A stretch of DNA of 62,916 bases from JANOBD01 sp031411495 (GTDB taxonomy: Bacteria; Planctomycetota; Phycisphaerae; Tepidisphaerales; Tepidisphaeraceae). The first letter of the stretch is position 1; every line of letters starts with the position of its first letter. Shown here piece after piece: positions 34,495-42,448 of the stretch. A model generated the notes under the pieces. That model worked only from the letters and a program-made list of their open reading frames with translations, did no database searches and was not told the DNA's origin. The stretch is taken from contig JANOBD010000221.1 of NCBI GenBank assembly GCA_031411495.1, positions 1-62,916 on the forward strand, written 5' to 3'. The translations under genes and the position numbers were made by a program.

Positions 34495-35691
34495 ATGCGT
34501 CTGCCGGTCTTTGAGAACACGCCCGCGAAGCCCGCTTCGCACTTCGATACCGGACCGCGGTCCATCGGCTCGGTACGCGTGCTGCGCGTCAGCGTGACCG
34601 ATCGCTGCAACTTTCGATGCGTCTACTGCATGCCGGCCGACGGCGTCAAGTGGCTGCCGAAGGACGACCTGCTCAGCTTCGAAGAGATCACGCAGATCGC
34701 CAGAGCGGCGATCGACGTGCACGGGATCCGCCGCTTCAAACTCACCGGCGGGGAGCCGACCGTTCGGCACGACCTGGTCGGGCTGGTTTCGATGATTCGG
34801 AAGCTCGACGGCATCGAGGACCTTTCGCTCACCACCAACGGCTTCGCACTTTCTGATCTCGCTTTGCCGCTGCGGGAAGCGGGGCTCGATCGCGTGACCA
34901 TCAGCCTCGATTCGCTTCACGCCGACCGGTTCAGGCAGATCACGCGGACGGGCGATCTCACGACCGTCATGCGCGGGATCGAGCGTGCGATCGAGGTCGG
35001 CTTTCCATCGATCAAGATCAACTGCGTGACCATGCGCGGCACCAACGACGGCGAGTTTGCGGAGTTCGCGAAACTCGCACTGCGGTGGCCGGTGACGATC
35101 CGGTTCATCGAGTACATGCCACTGGGCGACAGCGCACTCCTGGCGTCGGGCAATCCGTTCGTCGAGACGCGCGACGCGACCGGGAATGTTTCGTATCGAA
35201 CGACGCCGCTTGAAGATCCGACGAACGCGAAACGCGTCGCCGAGGACGAGGTCGGCCCGCGTGGCGGGTGCGGCGCTCAGGATCGCGGCGATGTTTTTAT
35301 CAGTGAAACCGAAGTCCGTGCCGCAATCGAAGCTGAACTCGGGCCACTCACGTCGCTCGATCGCAATGACGAAGCCGGCGTCGGGCCCGCTGTGCCGTAT
35401 CGATTCGCAGATCATCCTTCGGCGCCGGGGCGCGTGGGGTTCATCAGCGCGATGAGCGCGCCGTTCTGCGCGACGTGCAACCGGCTTCGCCTGACGGCGA
35501 CGGGCATTCTGCGATCTTGCCTGTTCGAAGGCGGCGAGGTGGACCTGAAGCCGATTCTCCGCCGACGGTCTTTCAGCAACGCCGGGAATCGGACCCGCGA
35601 CCTTGCGCAGGCGATGACCGACTGCGTCCGGCTCAAGCCGGAGGTTCACAGCATTCGCGGCAACGAGCAGATGAGTCGGCTCGGGGGCTGA
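34495..35691 (+). CDS. moaA: GTP 3',8-cyclase (molybdopterin synthesis)
   Basis: A 398-residue radical-SAM enzyme from ATG 34495. The N-terminal cluster motif is CNFRCVYC (Cys38, 42, 45), followed by LTGGEPTVRHDL and SLDSLHADRF. The C-terminal second cluster motif is CATCNRLRLTATG with SC after it (FCATC, ILRSC). It starts molybdenum cofactor synthesis by cyclising GTP to 3',8-cH2GTP, needed for the xanthine dehydrogenase encoded at 44-48 kb. A region of about 55 extra residues between about 215 and 270 (SGNPFVETRDATGNVSYRTT) is not usual in MoaA. The final segment (RRRSFSNAGNRTRDL) resembles normal MoaA ends. Confidence 0.93.
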   Translation: MRLPVFENTPAKPASHFDTGPRSIGSVRVLRVSVTDRCNFRCVYCMPADGVKWLPKDDLLSFEEITQIARAAIDVHGIRRFKLTGGEPTVRHDLVGLVSMIRKLDGIEDLSLTTNGFALSDLALPLREAGLDRVTISLDSLHADRFRQITRTGDLTTVMRGIERAIEVGFPSIKINCVTMRGTNDGEFAEFAKLALRWPVTIRFIEYMPLGDSALLASGNPFVETRDATGNVSYRTTPLEDPTNAKRVAEDEVGPRGGCGAQDRGDVFISETEVRAAIEAELGPLTSLDRNDEAGVGPAVPYRFADHPSAPGRVGFISAMSAPFCATCNRLRLTATGILRSCLFEGGEVDLKPILRRRSFSNAGNRTRDLAQAMTDCVRLKPEVHSIRGNEQMSRLGG

Positions 35692-35699
35692 AGAATCGC

Positions 35700-36218
35700 C
35701 TAGTGGAAGTAGAACCTCGACTGTGGCAGACAGCTGATGACGCTCAGCACGATGCCAACGATGCCGCAGATGAATCCCGCCTTTGCGGTCCCGGCACTCG
35801 GACCGAACTTGACGTTCTGGCCAACGATCAACGCCGCAATGCCCAACCCGAGCCCGAGCGGAGCGCAGCATGAGCCCGGAACGATCGAGCAGATTCCCAG
35901 GACGAGCGCGGTCGTGGCCTTGCTCTGCAGCGCGGCGGCAGATTGAGGATCGACCGGTTGATAGGAAACGGTTGCGCCCGGCGATGGTGGAACGGGCGCG
36001 GCAGGCTGAACGGGAGCGACGGGCGACGTGGGCGCCGTCGGCGCCGATTCGGGAAACAGATCGCCCACCGAGCCGGCGGCCACCCAGTTCGCCATTCCTT
36101 CACGCCACACCAGGTCATCCCGCTTCAGGTGTCCGCCGGCGATGAGCTGCTGCATCACCTCGACGCTGACCGGGCCCTTCTGCTGGCCGTTCTGGCCGTA
36201 ATACCATTGATCGCTCAA
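35700..36218 (-). CDS. GYF_2-DUF4190 membrane protein
   Basis: A 172-residue protein. The start is TTG at 36218-36216, supported by AAGGAG six bases upstream. Residues 1-55 are a GYF_2 domain (WYYGQNGQQKGPVSVEVMQQLI, LVWREGMANWVAAGSV). A Pro/Ala-rich linker follows. The end is a DUF4190-type pair of membrane spans (ALVLGICSIVPGSCCAPLGLGLGIAALIVG and CGIVGIVLSVISCL). It is likely anchored with the GYF domain facing the cytoplasm, where it may bind proline-rich peptides. Only eight bases separate it from moaA, which converges. Confidence 0.8.
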   Translation of the reverse strand: MSDQWYYGQNGQQKGPVSVEVMQQLIAGGHLKRDDLVWREGMANWVAAGSVGDLFPESAPTAPTSPVAPVQPAAPVPPSPGATVSYQPVDPQSAAALQSKATTALVLGICSIVPGSCCAPLGLGLGIAALIVGQNVKFGPSAGTAKAGFICGIVGIVLSVISCLPQSRFYFH

Positions 36219-36270
36219 CTCGACGCTCCTTTGTCATCCCAAGTGATAGTCGCTACCGGCGACAGAGCAA

Positions 36271-36298
36271 TTGGAATCTACGGCGATCATTCTACAAT
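36271..36298 (+). promoter_or_regulatory. Sigma-70-like promoter of acyltransferase gene
   Basis: TTGGAA at 36271-36276, 16-base spacer, TACAAT at 36293-36298. The preferred TTG start at 36310 lies 11 bases later, giving a nearly leaderless message. Confidence 0.6.
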
Positions 36299-36309
36299 CC
36301 CGCGAACCC

Positions 36310-37242
36310 TTGCCCAAAGAACGGTCCAAGTTTCGTTATTACCTCACGTATCTGGCGCTGCGCGTTGTCACCATGACGGTACAGAGCTGGCCAATCGAGG
36401 TGGGTTTGTGGATCGCCGGCGCCTGTGGCGACGTGATGTACGTCATCGACAGGAAACATCGCGACCGCGCCCTGCACAACCTGCGGCTCTCGCTGCCCGA
36501 ACTTTCCGAAGCCAGGCTGCGCGACATCGCGCGGCGGAGCTTCCGTAACGAGCTCTTCGCGCTCGGCATCGAGTTCTTCTTCACGACGCGCAAGATCCGG
36601 CGATCCTCGTTCAAAAAGGTGATCGTCTTCGACGACTTCCAGAACACGCTCGACCTCATGACCCGAAACCCCAACGGGCTCATCCTCCTCACCGGCCATT
36701 ACGGCAACTGGGAAGTGCTCGGCTACGCGATGGCCATGCTCGGCTTTGAAACCCTCAGCGTGGCGCGCCCGCTCGACAATCCGTACGTCTACGACTTCGT
36801 CATAGGCGTCCGCGAACGCATGGGACAGAAGATCATCGCCAAGAAAGGCGCAACCGACGAAGTGCAGGCAGGGCTCGAGAAGAAGGGCATGGTCGGTTTC
36901 ACCGCCGACCAGGACGCGGGGAAGAAGGGCCTCTTCGTCGACTTCTTCGGCCGCAAGGCGAGCACGTATAAATCGATCGGGCTTCTGGCGATGCATTACG
37001 AGGTGCCGGTGATCATTGGATATGCACGGCGCGTAGAGGGGAAGTACAAGTTCCATCTCGGGACACAGGACATCATCTATCCCCAGGACTGGAAGCCGCA
37101 GGACGATCCGCTCACTTACATCACACAGCGTTACACCAAGGCGCTCGAGCAGATGGTTCGAGACGACCCGAATCAGTACCTCTGGATGCATCGTCGATGG
37201 AAACACCGCCCCAGGGGCGAAACCGCCGGCGCATTTGATTAA
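36310..37242 (+). CDS. LpxL/HtrB-like lipid A acyltransferase family
   Basis: A 310-residue protein. No ATG is available near the start; TTG at 36310 is preferred because a good promoter with TACAAT ends 11 bases upstream, although a TTG at 36271 is also in frame. The family signature is clear: IARRSFRNELFALG, LILLTGHYGNWEVLGYAM with the catalytic His and later Glu (HxxxxE), LDNPYVYDFVIGVRERMGQKII and VGFTADQDAGKKGLFVDFFG. Membrane association is through the N-terminal hydrophobic span. It probably acylates lipid A or another glycolipid precursor on the cytoplasmic face. The LPS-kinase-like gene at 38881 suggests a shared envelope role. Confidence 0.83.
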   Translation: MPKERSKFRYYLTYLALRVVTMTVQSWPIEVGLWIAGACGDVMYVIDRKHRDRALHNLRLSLPELSEARLRDIARRSFRNELFALGIEFFFTTRKIRRSSFKKVIVFDDFQNTLDLMTRNPNGLILLTGHYGNWEVLGYAMAMLGFETLSVARPLDNPYVYDFVIGVRERMGQKIIAKKGATDEVQAGLEKKGMVGFTADQDAGKKGLFVDFFGRKASTYKSIGLLAMHYEVPVIIGYARRVEGKYKFHLGTQDIIYPQDWKPQDDPLTYITQRYTKALEQMVRDDPNQYLWMHRRWKHRPRGETAGAFD

Positions 37243-37253
37243 GGCATCGCGAC

Positions 37254-38384
37254 TCAGCGCTTGCGCGGCTCGCGTGGCGAATCGTCTCGGCGGTTGTTGT
37301 TCTCCCGCCGACGATCGGGATCCGGTTGCCGACCTGCATCGCGCACCTTTTCCTGATTCCGCTGCTGCTCGGCTGCTTTCTGAGCGTCGCGGGCCTGTTG
37401 TGCATCTCGCTCTCGCTGGGAATCGCGCTGACGCTGTGCCTCTTGTTGACGCTGCGCATCGCGTTCGCGCTGCGCATTCTGGTCACGCCGGGCGTTCTCG
37501 CGCTCGGCGTGTGCATCTTTTTTCACGTCCTGTTCGCGCTGTTGCTGGACGGCTTTGTCGCGGTTTTCGCGCTGGCGAGCCTCGCGGTCGTCGCGCTGCT
37601 TGTTTGCCTCTCGCTGCGCGTTCTCGTCCCGGAGGTGCGTGGTGTCATCGGCGCGCCCCGGATCTTCGACTTTCTCGCGCGGCTGGCGCTGGCCCTCGTC
37701 ACGCCTGCGATCTTCGATTGCCGCTTTGCCATCGCGGTAGGGCGGGCCGGCAGGGAGAGCCTCACGGCGGATCTCACCGGGTTGATAGGGCGTGCGCGGC
37801 GAACGATCCTCGCGCGGGTCACGATTCTGCTCACGATCGCGCGGCGGGATTGGCCGGTCGCGGTTGCGCGGCGTGTGGACATCGTCCCTGCCACGCCACC
37901 GATCGTCAGGAAGATACCGCCCGTCATATCGGTAGTAATGGTCGTACGGTCGATACGTGTGGTCGTACGCGCCGCGTGCATACCACGGGTCATACGGACT
38001 TACACCCAACGGCCGTCCGTAGGTGTAGTAGTCATAGCCGACCGCTGGTGCGACGCTCAGCTCGCCGCCGCCGTAGGATTGTGATTGAGGGTAGTAGTCC
38101 TGCGCGGATTGGTCCGGCGGCGAATAGGGCGCCCCCGGATCGATTGGCCCCCCGTCCGCCATCCGCTCGCCGCGATCCAGTTGCGGGAAGTCCCGCTCAT
38201 CGATCGTCGCGGCCTCGGCCGGTGGCGTCTGGGTTGGCGGCGCATCGAATGGCGACGACCGTTCATAGAGCCCGGGAGTCGGACCGACGCGCGGCTCGTA
38301 ATCAGACTTGCTTTCGCAGCCCAGCGGCAGAGCGAAAAGGATGGCCGCGAGCAGCAGACGACGGGTGGAATACATCTTGTTCAT
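37254..38384 (-). CDS. Charged low-complexity lipoprotein
   Basis: A 376-residue protein. GAGG seven bases before the ATG at 38384-38382 supports that start; an in-frame GTG lies upstream and an ATG three codons downstream. The signal ends in LFALPLGC, a lipobox. Residues about 30-155 are Pro/Asp/Tyr-rich. The C-terminal 200 residues are almost all Arg, Asp, Gln, Glu and Ala in irregular repeats such as AQRERDAQRQQEAQRQ and ARDAQKAAEQQRN. It is probably a disordered periplasmic or surface lipoprotein. It converges on the acyltransferase with 11 bases between stops. Confidence 0.72.
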   Translation of the reverse strand: MNKMYSTRRLLLAAILFALPLGCESKSDYEPRVGPTPGLYERSSPFDAPPTQTPPAEAATIDERDFPQLDRGERMADGGPIDPGAPYSPPDQSAQDYYPQSQSYGGGELSVAPAVGYDYYTYGRPLGVSPYDPWYARGAYDHTYRPYDHYYRYDGRYLPDDRWRGRDDVHTPRNRDRPIPPRDREQNRDPREDRSPRTPYQPGEIRREALPAGPPYRDGKAAIEDRRRDEGQRQPREKVEDPGRADDTTHLRDENAQREANKQRDDREARQRENRDKAVQQQREQDVKKDAHAERENARRDQNAQRERDAQRQQEAQRQRDSQRERDAQQARDAQKAAEQQRNQEKVRDAGRQPDPDRRRENNNRRDDSPREPRKR

Positions 38385-38465
38385 GACACGCCTCACAACA
38401 TGATGTTAGCACTCGGCGCCCGCCCGGCCCTGCAAAATCAGCCTTCCCCCGGCAATTCGGCCCCG

Positions 38466-38495
38466 TTGCATGGCCCTGCGAGCGGGACATAAGAT
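38466..38495 (+). promoter_or_regulatory. Likely promoter of SHOCT-like membrane gene
   Basis: TTGCAT at 38466-38471, 18-base spacer, TAAGAT at 38490-38495, and ATG ten bases further at 38506 without a Shine-Dalgarno. Consistent with a leaderless or very short 5' end. Confidence 0.5.
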
Positions 38496-38505
38496 ACAAA
38501 TTGAC

Positions 38506-38826
38506 ATGCTTCTCCAGGGAACCGATCCAACATCGCTTTATTCCATCATCATCCCGCTGGCGATCGTACTGGTATTCACCGGTCTGTTGCTGGCCGTTTT
38601 GTCGATGTTTCGAAGACGAATGAAAGTCGAGGAATCGACCCCGCGTGACTTCACGCTGACCGATCTCCGCGAACTTCACCGCCAGGGCAAAATGACGACC
38701 CAGGAGTTCGAACGGGCCAAAGCACTCATGGTGGAAAAGGTTCAGTCGAAGCTGGCCCAAGAGGTGAAGCCCACCAAGGCTGCACAGCCGTTCAACACCG
38801 ATTTGAAGTCGGATCCAGGCGATTGA
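38506..38826 (+). CDS. Small membrane protein with SHOCT-like C-terminus
   Basis: A 106-residue protein. One hydrophobic span (YSIIIPLAIVLVFTGLLLAVLSMF), then basic FRRRMKVEES and a SHOCT-like short helix pair (TLTDLRELHRQGKMTTQEFERAKALMVEK). SHOCT motifs occur at the ends of many membrane proteins and may mediate oligomerisation. The next gene, a kinase-like protein, starts 54 bases later and is in the same direction. Confidence 0.72.
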   Translation: MLLQGTDPTSLYSIIIPLAIVLVFTGLLLAVLSMFRRRMKVEESTPRDFTLTDLRELHRQGKMTTQEFERAKALMVEKVQSKLAQEVKPTKAAQPFNTDLKSDPGD

Positions 38827-38865
38827 TCGCTGCGCGTTCGGAGCCGAACTTCGACCCAGATCGCG

Positions 38866-38871
38866 TATCAT
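38866..38871 (+). promoter_or_regulatory. Possible -10 box of LPS-kinase-like gene
   Basis: TATCAT nine bases before GTG 38881, no Shine-Dalgarno between. No good -35 match at usual spacing; weak evidence alone. Confidence 0.3.
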
Positions 38872-38880
38872 CCGCCCACC

Positions 38881-40290
38881 GTGTCGCCCCAACAGGTCCA
38901 GTCGATCCTCGCCGAGTTTCAGCATCGCGCCGCGCGGGTCGCTTCGCGCCTCGACGGTGCGGAGGTCTGGCGATTCGCCATCGACGCCAGGCAGTACGAA
39001 CTGCACTATTGGGAAGACGACAACACGCCGCTGAAGAAGTACATCGGCGGCGCCCGAGCGGCGCGCGAGTTCGCGCAATTGCAGACGCTGCAGAAGCTCG
39101 GCATCCCCGCGACCCGGGTCATCGCCAACCTCAAGGGGTTTCGCATCGGCGACCGCAAAGGCGACGCGTGCATCGTTGTGTACGAACCGGCCGCGCAGAA
39201 CCTCGAAGCGGTTCTCGCGCAACGCCAGTTGCCAGGACCCCAGCGGATGCACCTCATCGCGCAGTTGATGCAGCGCCTGGAGCGGCTGCACGAGGCAAAG
39301 CTCTGCCCGACGCCGTTGTCGATCGATCGCTTCGCACTGCGCGGCGACGAATTGATCGTCGCCGACGCGGCGAGGCCGCTGGCCGGAATCGTCACGAGCG
39401 AGCGGCTGCGGGAGCTGGACCGATCGACGCGGCTCGTTACCCGCGCGGGCGAACGACTGCGGGTCTGGCGGCACTTCACCAGCGAGCCGCCGCCGCGCGG
39501 TTCGCGCAGCGATGCCAACGCGCTGGTGCGCGATGCGGCGCGGGGCGTCGGCGCGTTCGGCCGGATCGCGATCGACGACTGGGTGGGGCGGTTCGTGCGC
39601 CAAGTGCCGATGGCGGTACCGTGGAGCCGGCTTGGCGATGCCGTCTTCGATGTGGCGTTCTGGCGCGACGCGCTGCCGTTGGTTCAGTCGTCGGACTCGA
39701 GCAAGGTCTTCAAGAGCGATCCCTCCGGCATCGTCTGCGCAAAGACGCTGCGCGTGAACGGCGCCGACATCGAGCTCATCGTCAAGCGGCCCGCCTTCAA
39801 GCCGGGACTGAAAGGCGAGATCCAGCGCTGGCGCACGGCTCGCGTTGCGCGCGTTTGGAAGAAGACCTGGCGCATGCTCGGCCTGGGTTTTGCGTGCGAG
39901 TTGCCGCTGTTCTGGCTCGAGCGCCGCAGCGGCGGCCGAATCGTCGAGCAGATCATCGCCTTCGAGCGCGTGTCCGGCGAGACGATGGCGAAAGTCGATC
40001 TGGACGGACCCGGCACGGCGCACCGGGAAGACTTGCTCTATGCCTGCGGCCGCGTGCTGCGGAGGATCGAAGCGATGCGCTTCACGCACGCGGATGCGAA
40101 GAACACGAACTGGATCGCGTGGAGAGATCCATCGGGACGAGACCGGCCGGTCCTGATCGACCTCGACGGCATCCGCTTCTATCCGTGGCGCGGGCTGGGC
40201 ATCGAACGTTTCGTCCGGGCGATGAAGACCCATGCGCAGATCACCGAAGAGGATGTTCGCGCGATCGAACATGGCTACCGCAATTCGTAG
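38881..40290 (+). CDS. Tandem LPS-kinase-like (Kdo/WaaP family) protein
   Basis: A 469-residue protein from GTG 38881. It contains two kinase-fold halves. The first, residues about 28-190, has LKKYIGGARAAREFAQLQTLQKLGIPA (Lys and helix C) but its catalytic loop reads CPTPLSIDRFAL, with no HxD, and the metal-binding end reads IVADAARP, so it looks inactive. The second, about 250-460, has a WaaP-type IVKRP, the catalytic loop THADAKNTNWI and IDLDGIRFY, so all key residues remain. Expected function is phosphorylation of lipid A or core sugars. A neighbouring acyltransferase fits a lipid-A or envelope role. Confidence 0.78.
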   Translation: MSPQQVQSILAEFQHRAARVASRLDGAEVWRFAIDARQYELHYWEDDNTPLKKYIGGARAAREFAQLQTLQKLGIPATRVIANLKGFRIGDRKGDACIVVYEPAAQNLEAVLAQRQLPGPQRMHLIAQLMQRLERLHEAKLCPTPLSIDRFALRGDELIVADAARPLAGIVTSERLRELDRSTRLVTRAGERLRVWRHFTSEPPPRGSRSDANALVRDAARGVGAFGRIAIDDWVGRFVRQVPMAVPWSRLGDAVFDVAFWRDALPLVQSSDSSKVFKSDPSGIVCAKTLRVNGADIELIVKRPAFKPGLKGEIQRWRTARVARVWKKTWRMLGLGFACELPLFWLERRSGGRIVEQIIAFERVSGETMAKVDLDGPGTAHREDLLYACGRVLRRIEAMRFTHADAKNTNWIAWRDPSGRDRPVLIDLDGIRFYPWRGLGIERFVRAMKTHAQITEEDVRAIEHGYRNS

Positions 40291-40379
40291 GGTGCGAGGC
40301 TTGCCTCGCCCGCGAACACCAGACGACCCTCTATGCGCTCAACCAATTCCCGGTCGACGCAAGCGTCGCCCGTGCTCGG
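40291..40379. repeat. Word palindrome, GGCGAGGC/GACGCAAGCGTC family, copy 1
   Basis: GTGCGAGGCTTGCCTCGCCC at 40292-40311 and GACGCAAGCGTC at 40356-40367, each itself palindromic, flank a spacer. The same two words occur inside guaD at 49251-49318. It starts at the stop codon of the kinase-like gene and ends five bases from the cysN stop. Confidence 0.72.
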
Positions 40380-40383
40380 AAAC

Positions 40384-42021
40384 TTAAATTTCAAAATCCA
40401 GCGTCGCCGACAGCGTGCCCTCTTCTTCCAGCGTCCGCAGGATCGTCGCCAGCACCGCTTCCGGGTCGTCGCTCTCGGCCACCGTCCACTGCAATGGCGT
40501 CGAGAAGTTCGGATCGAGCACGATGCTGATCGCGCCGATCGCGTTCATCTGCGCGATCGCCGCCTCGCTTGGGTTTGTCACGATGCCGGCCAGGTGGTCG
40601 CGCGAGAACAGGGCGCGATCCAGAGCATCGGCCACCGCACGCGCATTGCCCGCATCTCCCTGGATCGAGATCATGGCCGGCTTCTGTTTGAACCGCACGC
40701 TGCGTTGCCGCGCGGTGACCGGGCCGCTCACCTCGACTTCGCCGGCGGCTTTGCCTTCGATCATCCCCGCGGCCACCGTCGTACCCGTGACGCGGTCAAT
40801 CAGGATGAAGCTGCCTGTGGTGCGATTCGATTGATACGGATCGAACGCCAGCGGCCGGGCGGCTTCGATCACGCAGAGCCCGATGTCGTTCATCTCCAGC
40901 TTCTTCGCCTCCAGCTTTTCGAGCGTGTTCACGTCGATGCGGTGCTCGATGTGCGTGAGCGTCGCGTTGGTGTGCCGCGTCGCCTGCTTGATGCGGTACG
41001 GCTTGTGCAGGCTCGCCTGCTCGGCGCTGAACCAGACGACATGGGCGCGGATGCGGTTCGCGATCGTCGCGGGTTTTTCGACCGATGCGATCAGGTCGCC
41101 GCGGCTGGCGTCGATTTCGCGGTCGAGGGTGATCGTGCTCGCCGTTCCGGCGTAGAGCGCATCGACTTCGCCGTCCGCGTCGAAGACTTCCTTCACCTTC
41201 GCGCGGGTGCCTGACGGTTGGACGATGATCTCGTCCCCCTTCTTCACGCTGCCCGCGGCGATCGTGCCCTGATAGCCGCGGAAGTTCAGGTTCGGACGCG
41301 TGACGAGCTGAACCGGAAACCGCAGCGGCTGATTGGCCGTGTCGTCTTCGACGACGACGGTTTCCAGATGTTCGAGCAGCGTCGGGCCGGTGTACCACGG
41401 CGTCGCGGTTGAACGCGAGGTCACGTTGTCGCCGTTGAGCGCGCTCATCGGGATGAGCGTCGTCGATCTCAGCTTCACCACCTTGTTCACTTCCGCGAAG
41501 TCGCGCTCGATCTTGTCGACGATCGATTTGTCCCAGCCGACGAGGTCCATCTTGTTCACCGCCAGCACGACGTGGCGAATGCCCAGCAGCGAGACGATGA
41601 ACGCGTGTCGGCGGGTCTGGGTGACGACGCCGTGCCGGGCATCGATCAGCAGGATCGCCAGGTCGGCGGTGCTGGCGCCGGTGGCCATGTTGCGGGTGTA
41701 CTGCTCGTGGCCGGGCGAGTCCGCGATGATGAAGTCGCGCTTCGGCGTCGAGAAGTACCGATACGCGACGTCGATAGTGATCCCTTGCTCGCGCTCGGCC
41801 TTCAGGCCGTCGGTGAGCAGCGCCAGATCCAGCCCGCCGCCAGTCGTTCCGTAGCGGCCGCTGGCTTGCTGAACACTGGCGAGCTGGTCTTCAAAGATTC
41901 CCTTGGCGTCGTACAACAGTCGCCCGATGAGGGTCGACTTGCCGTCATCCACGCTGCCACAGGTGACCAGGCGGAGGAGGGATTGTTCAGTGGACGAAGT
42001 CGGTGCGGTACCCGAGGCCAT
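40384..42021 (-). CDS. cysN: Sulfate adenylyltransferase large subunit with degenerate CysC-like tail
   Basis: A 545-residue protein. The ATG at 42021-42019 (MASGTAPTSS) is chosen because further upstream in-frame codons run through a palindromic word element. GTPase motifs: CGSVDDGKST (about 21-30), ADSPGHEQY, NKMDLVGW. An EF-Tu-like beta barrel follows. From about 435, VRFKQKPAMISIQ aligns with the start of APS kinase, but the P-loop GLSGSGKST is replaced by GDAGNARAV at 455-463 and the domain ends early, so the appended kinase is dead. The GTPase should work with CysD from 24101. The neighbours are unrelated, so the usual cysDN operon has been split. Confidence 0.92.
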   Translation of the reverse strand: MASGTAPTSSTEQSLLRLVTCGSVDDGKSTLIGRLLYDAKGIFEDQLASVQQASGRYGTTGGGLDLALLTDGLKAEREQGITIDVAYRYFSTPKRDFIIADSPGHEQYTRNMATGASTADLAILLIDARHGVVTQTRRHAFIVSLLGIRHVVLAVNKMDLVGWDKSIVDKIERDFAEVNKVVKLRSTTLIPMSALNGDNVTSRSTATPWYTGPTLLEHLETVVVEDDTANQPLRFPVQLVTRPNLNFRGYQGTIAAGSVKKGDEIIVQPSGTRAKVKEVFDADGEVDALYAGTASTITLDREIDASRGDLIASVEKPATIANRIRAHVVWFSAEQASLHKPYRIKQATRHTNATLTHIEHRIDVNTLEKLEAKKLEMNDIGLCVIEAARPLAFDPYQSNRTTGSFILIDRVTGTTVAAGMIEGKAAGEVEVSGPVTARQRSVRFKQKPAMISIQGDAGNARAVADALDRALFSRDHLAGIVTNPSEAAIAQMNAIGAISIVLDPNFSTPLQWTVAESDDPEAVLATILRTLEEEGTLSATLDFEI

Positions 42022-42070
42022 GAGACGAGCCGTGATAGTGGGTGTTGCCGGAGGCGTCAATCTCGGGGTT

Positions 42071-42184
42071 GAGGGCGGAGGGATGAGGGATGAATAATGC
42101 CCGGCATCGCCAGCCACCTTCTTCCTTTCATCCCTCATCCCTCCGCCTTCATCCCTCTTCAAAACCCTCTCAAACCCTCTCATT
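42071..42184. repeat. Word palindrome, GGATGAGGGATGA family, copy 1
   Basis: A perfect 20-bp inverted repeat: GGCGGAGGGATGAGGGATGA at 42074-42093 and TCATCCCTCATCCCTCCGCC at 42128-42147. A second pair of related words CCCTCTCAAACCCTCTC follows to 42184. It lies just upstream of the cysN start. A related copy is inside xdhB at 45256-45330. Confidence 0.82.
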
Positions 42185-42448
42185 TCGTCTCGCCCGACGG
42201 CTCCGATACGCGTTTTGAGCGTAATAATGCGGGTCGACGCTGAGAGGGAGACTCTCATCGGGAGACGATTCGAGAGACCCTCTCGCGCTGGAAACGGGCT
42301 GGCCAAACTCATACCTCGCAAGATTCGCCTCCGATTCGGCCGGCGCGCGCTGCTCCCGCAGACGGGCAAAGCCGGTGGCGTGCTACCGGCATCGTCACTT
42401 GGTAGTCAAGTCGATTTCGGTCGGCGGCAGTCGGCGCGGTGAACGACG
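42185..42448. other. Non-coding stretch
   Basis: It contains GAGAGACCCTCTC and GACTCTCATCGGGAGACG, a short palindromic continuation, and a GCCGGTGGCGTGCTACCGGC hairpin at about 42370-42389. I could not match any known riboswitch. Confidence 0.4.

Noticed and set aside
37326..38084. Hydrophobic plus-strand frame opposite the charged lipoprotein
   Set aside because: It is the complement of Arg/Asp/Gln repeats, which always gives a Leu/Val/Ala-rich shadow. The minus strand has a lipobox and a ribosome site.
42022..42369. N-terminal extension of cysN by 116 residues
   Set aside because: The frame stays open, but it crosses the GGATGAGGGATGA palindrome and reads as low-complexity sequence. Known CysN proteins start close to the ATG at 42021.
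42185..42448. Riboswitch upstream of cysN (SAM or SAH class)
   Set aside because: Hairpins are present, but I could not match the conserved cores of SAM-I, SAM-II, SAH or cobalamin riboswitches; the sequence is better explained by palindromic words.
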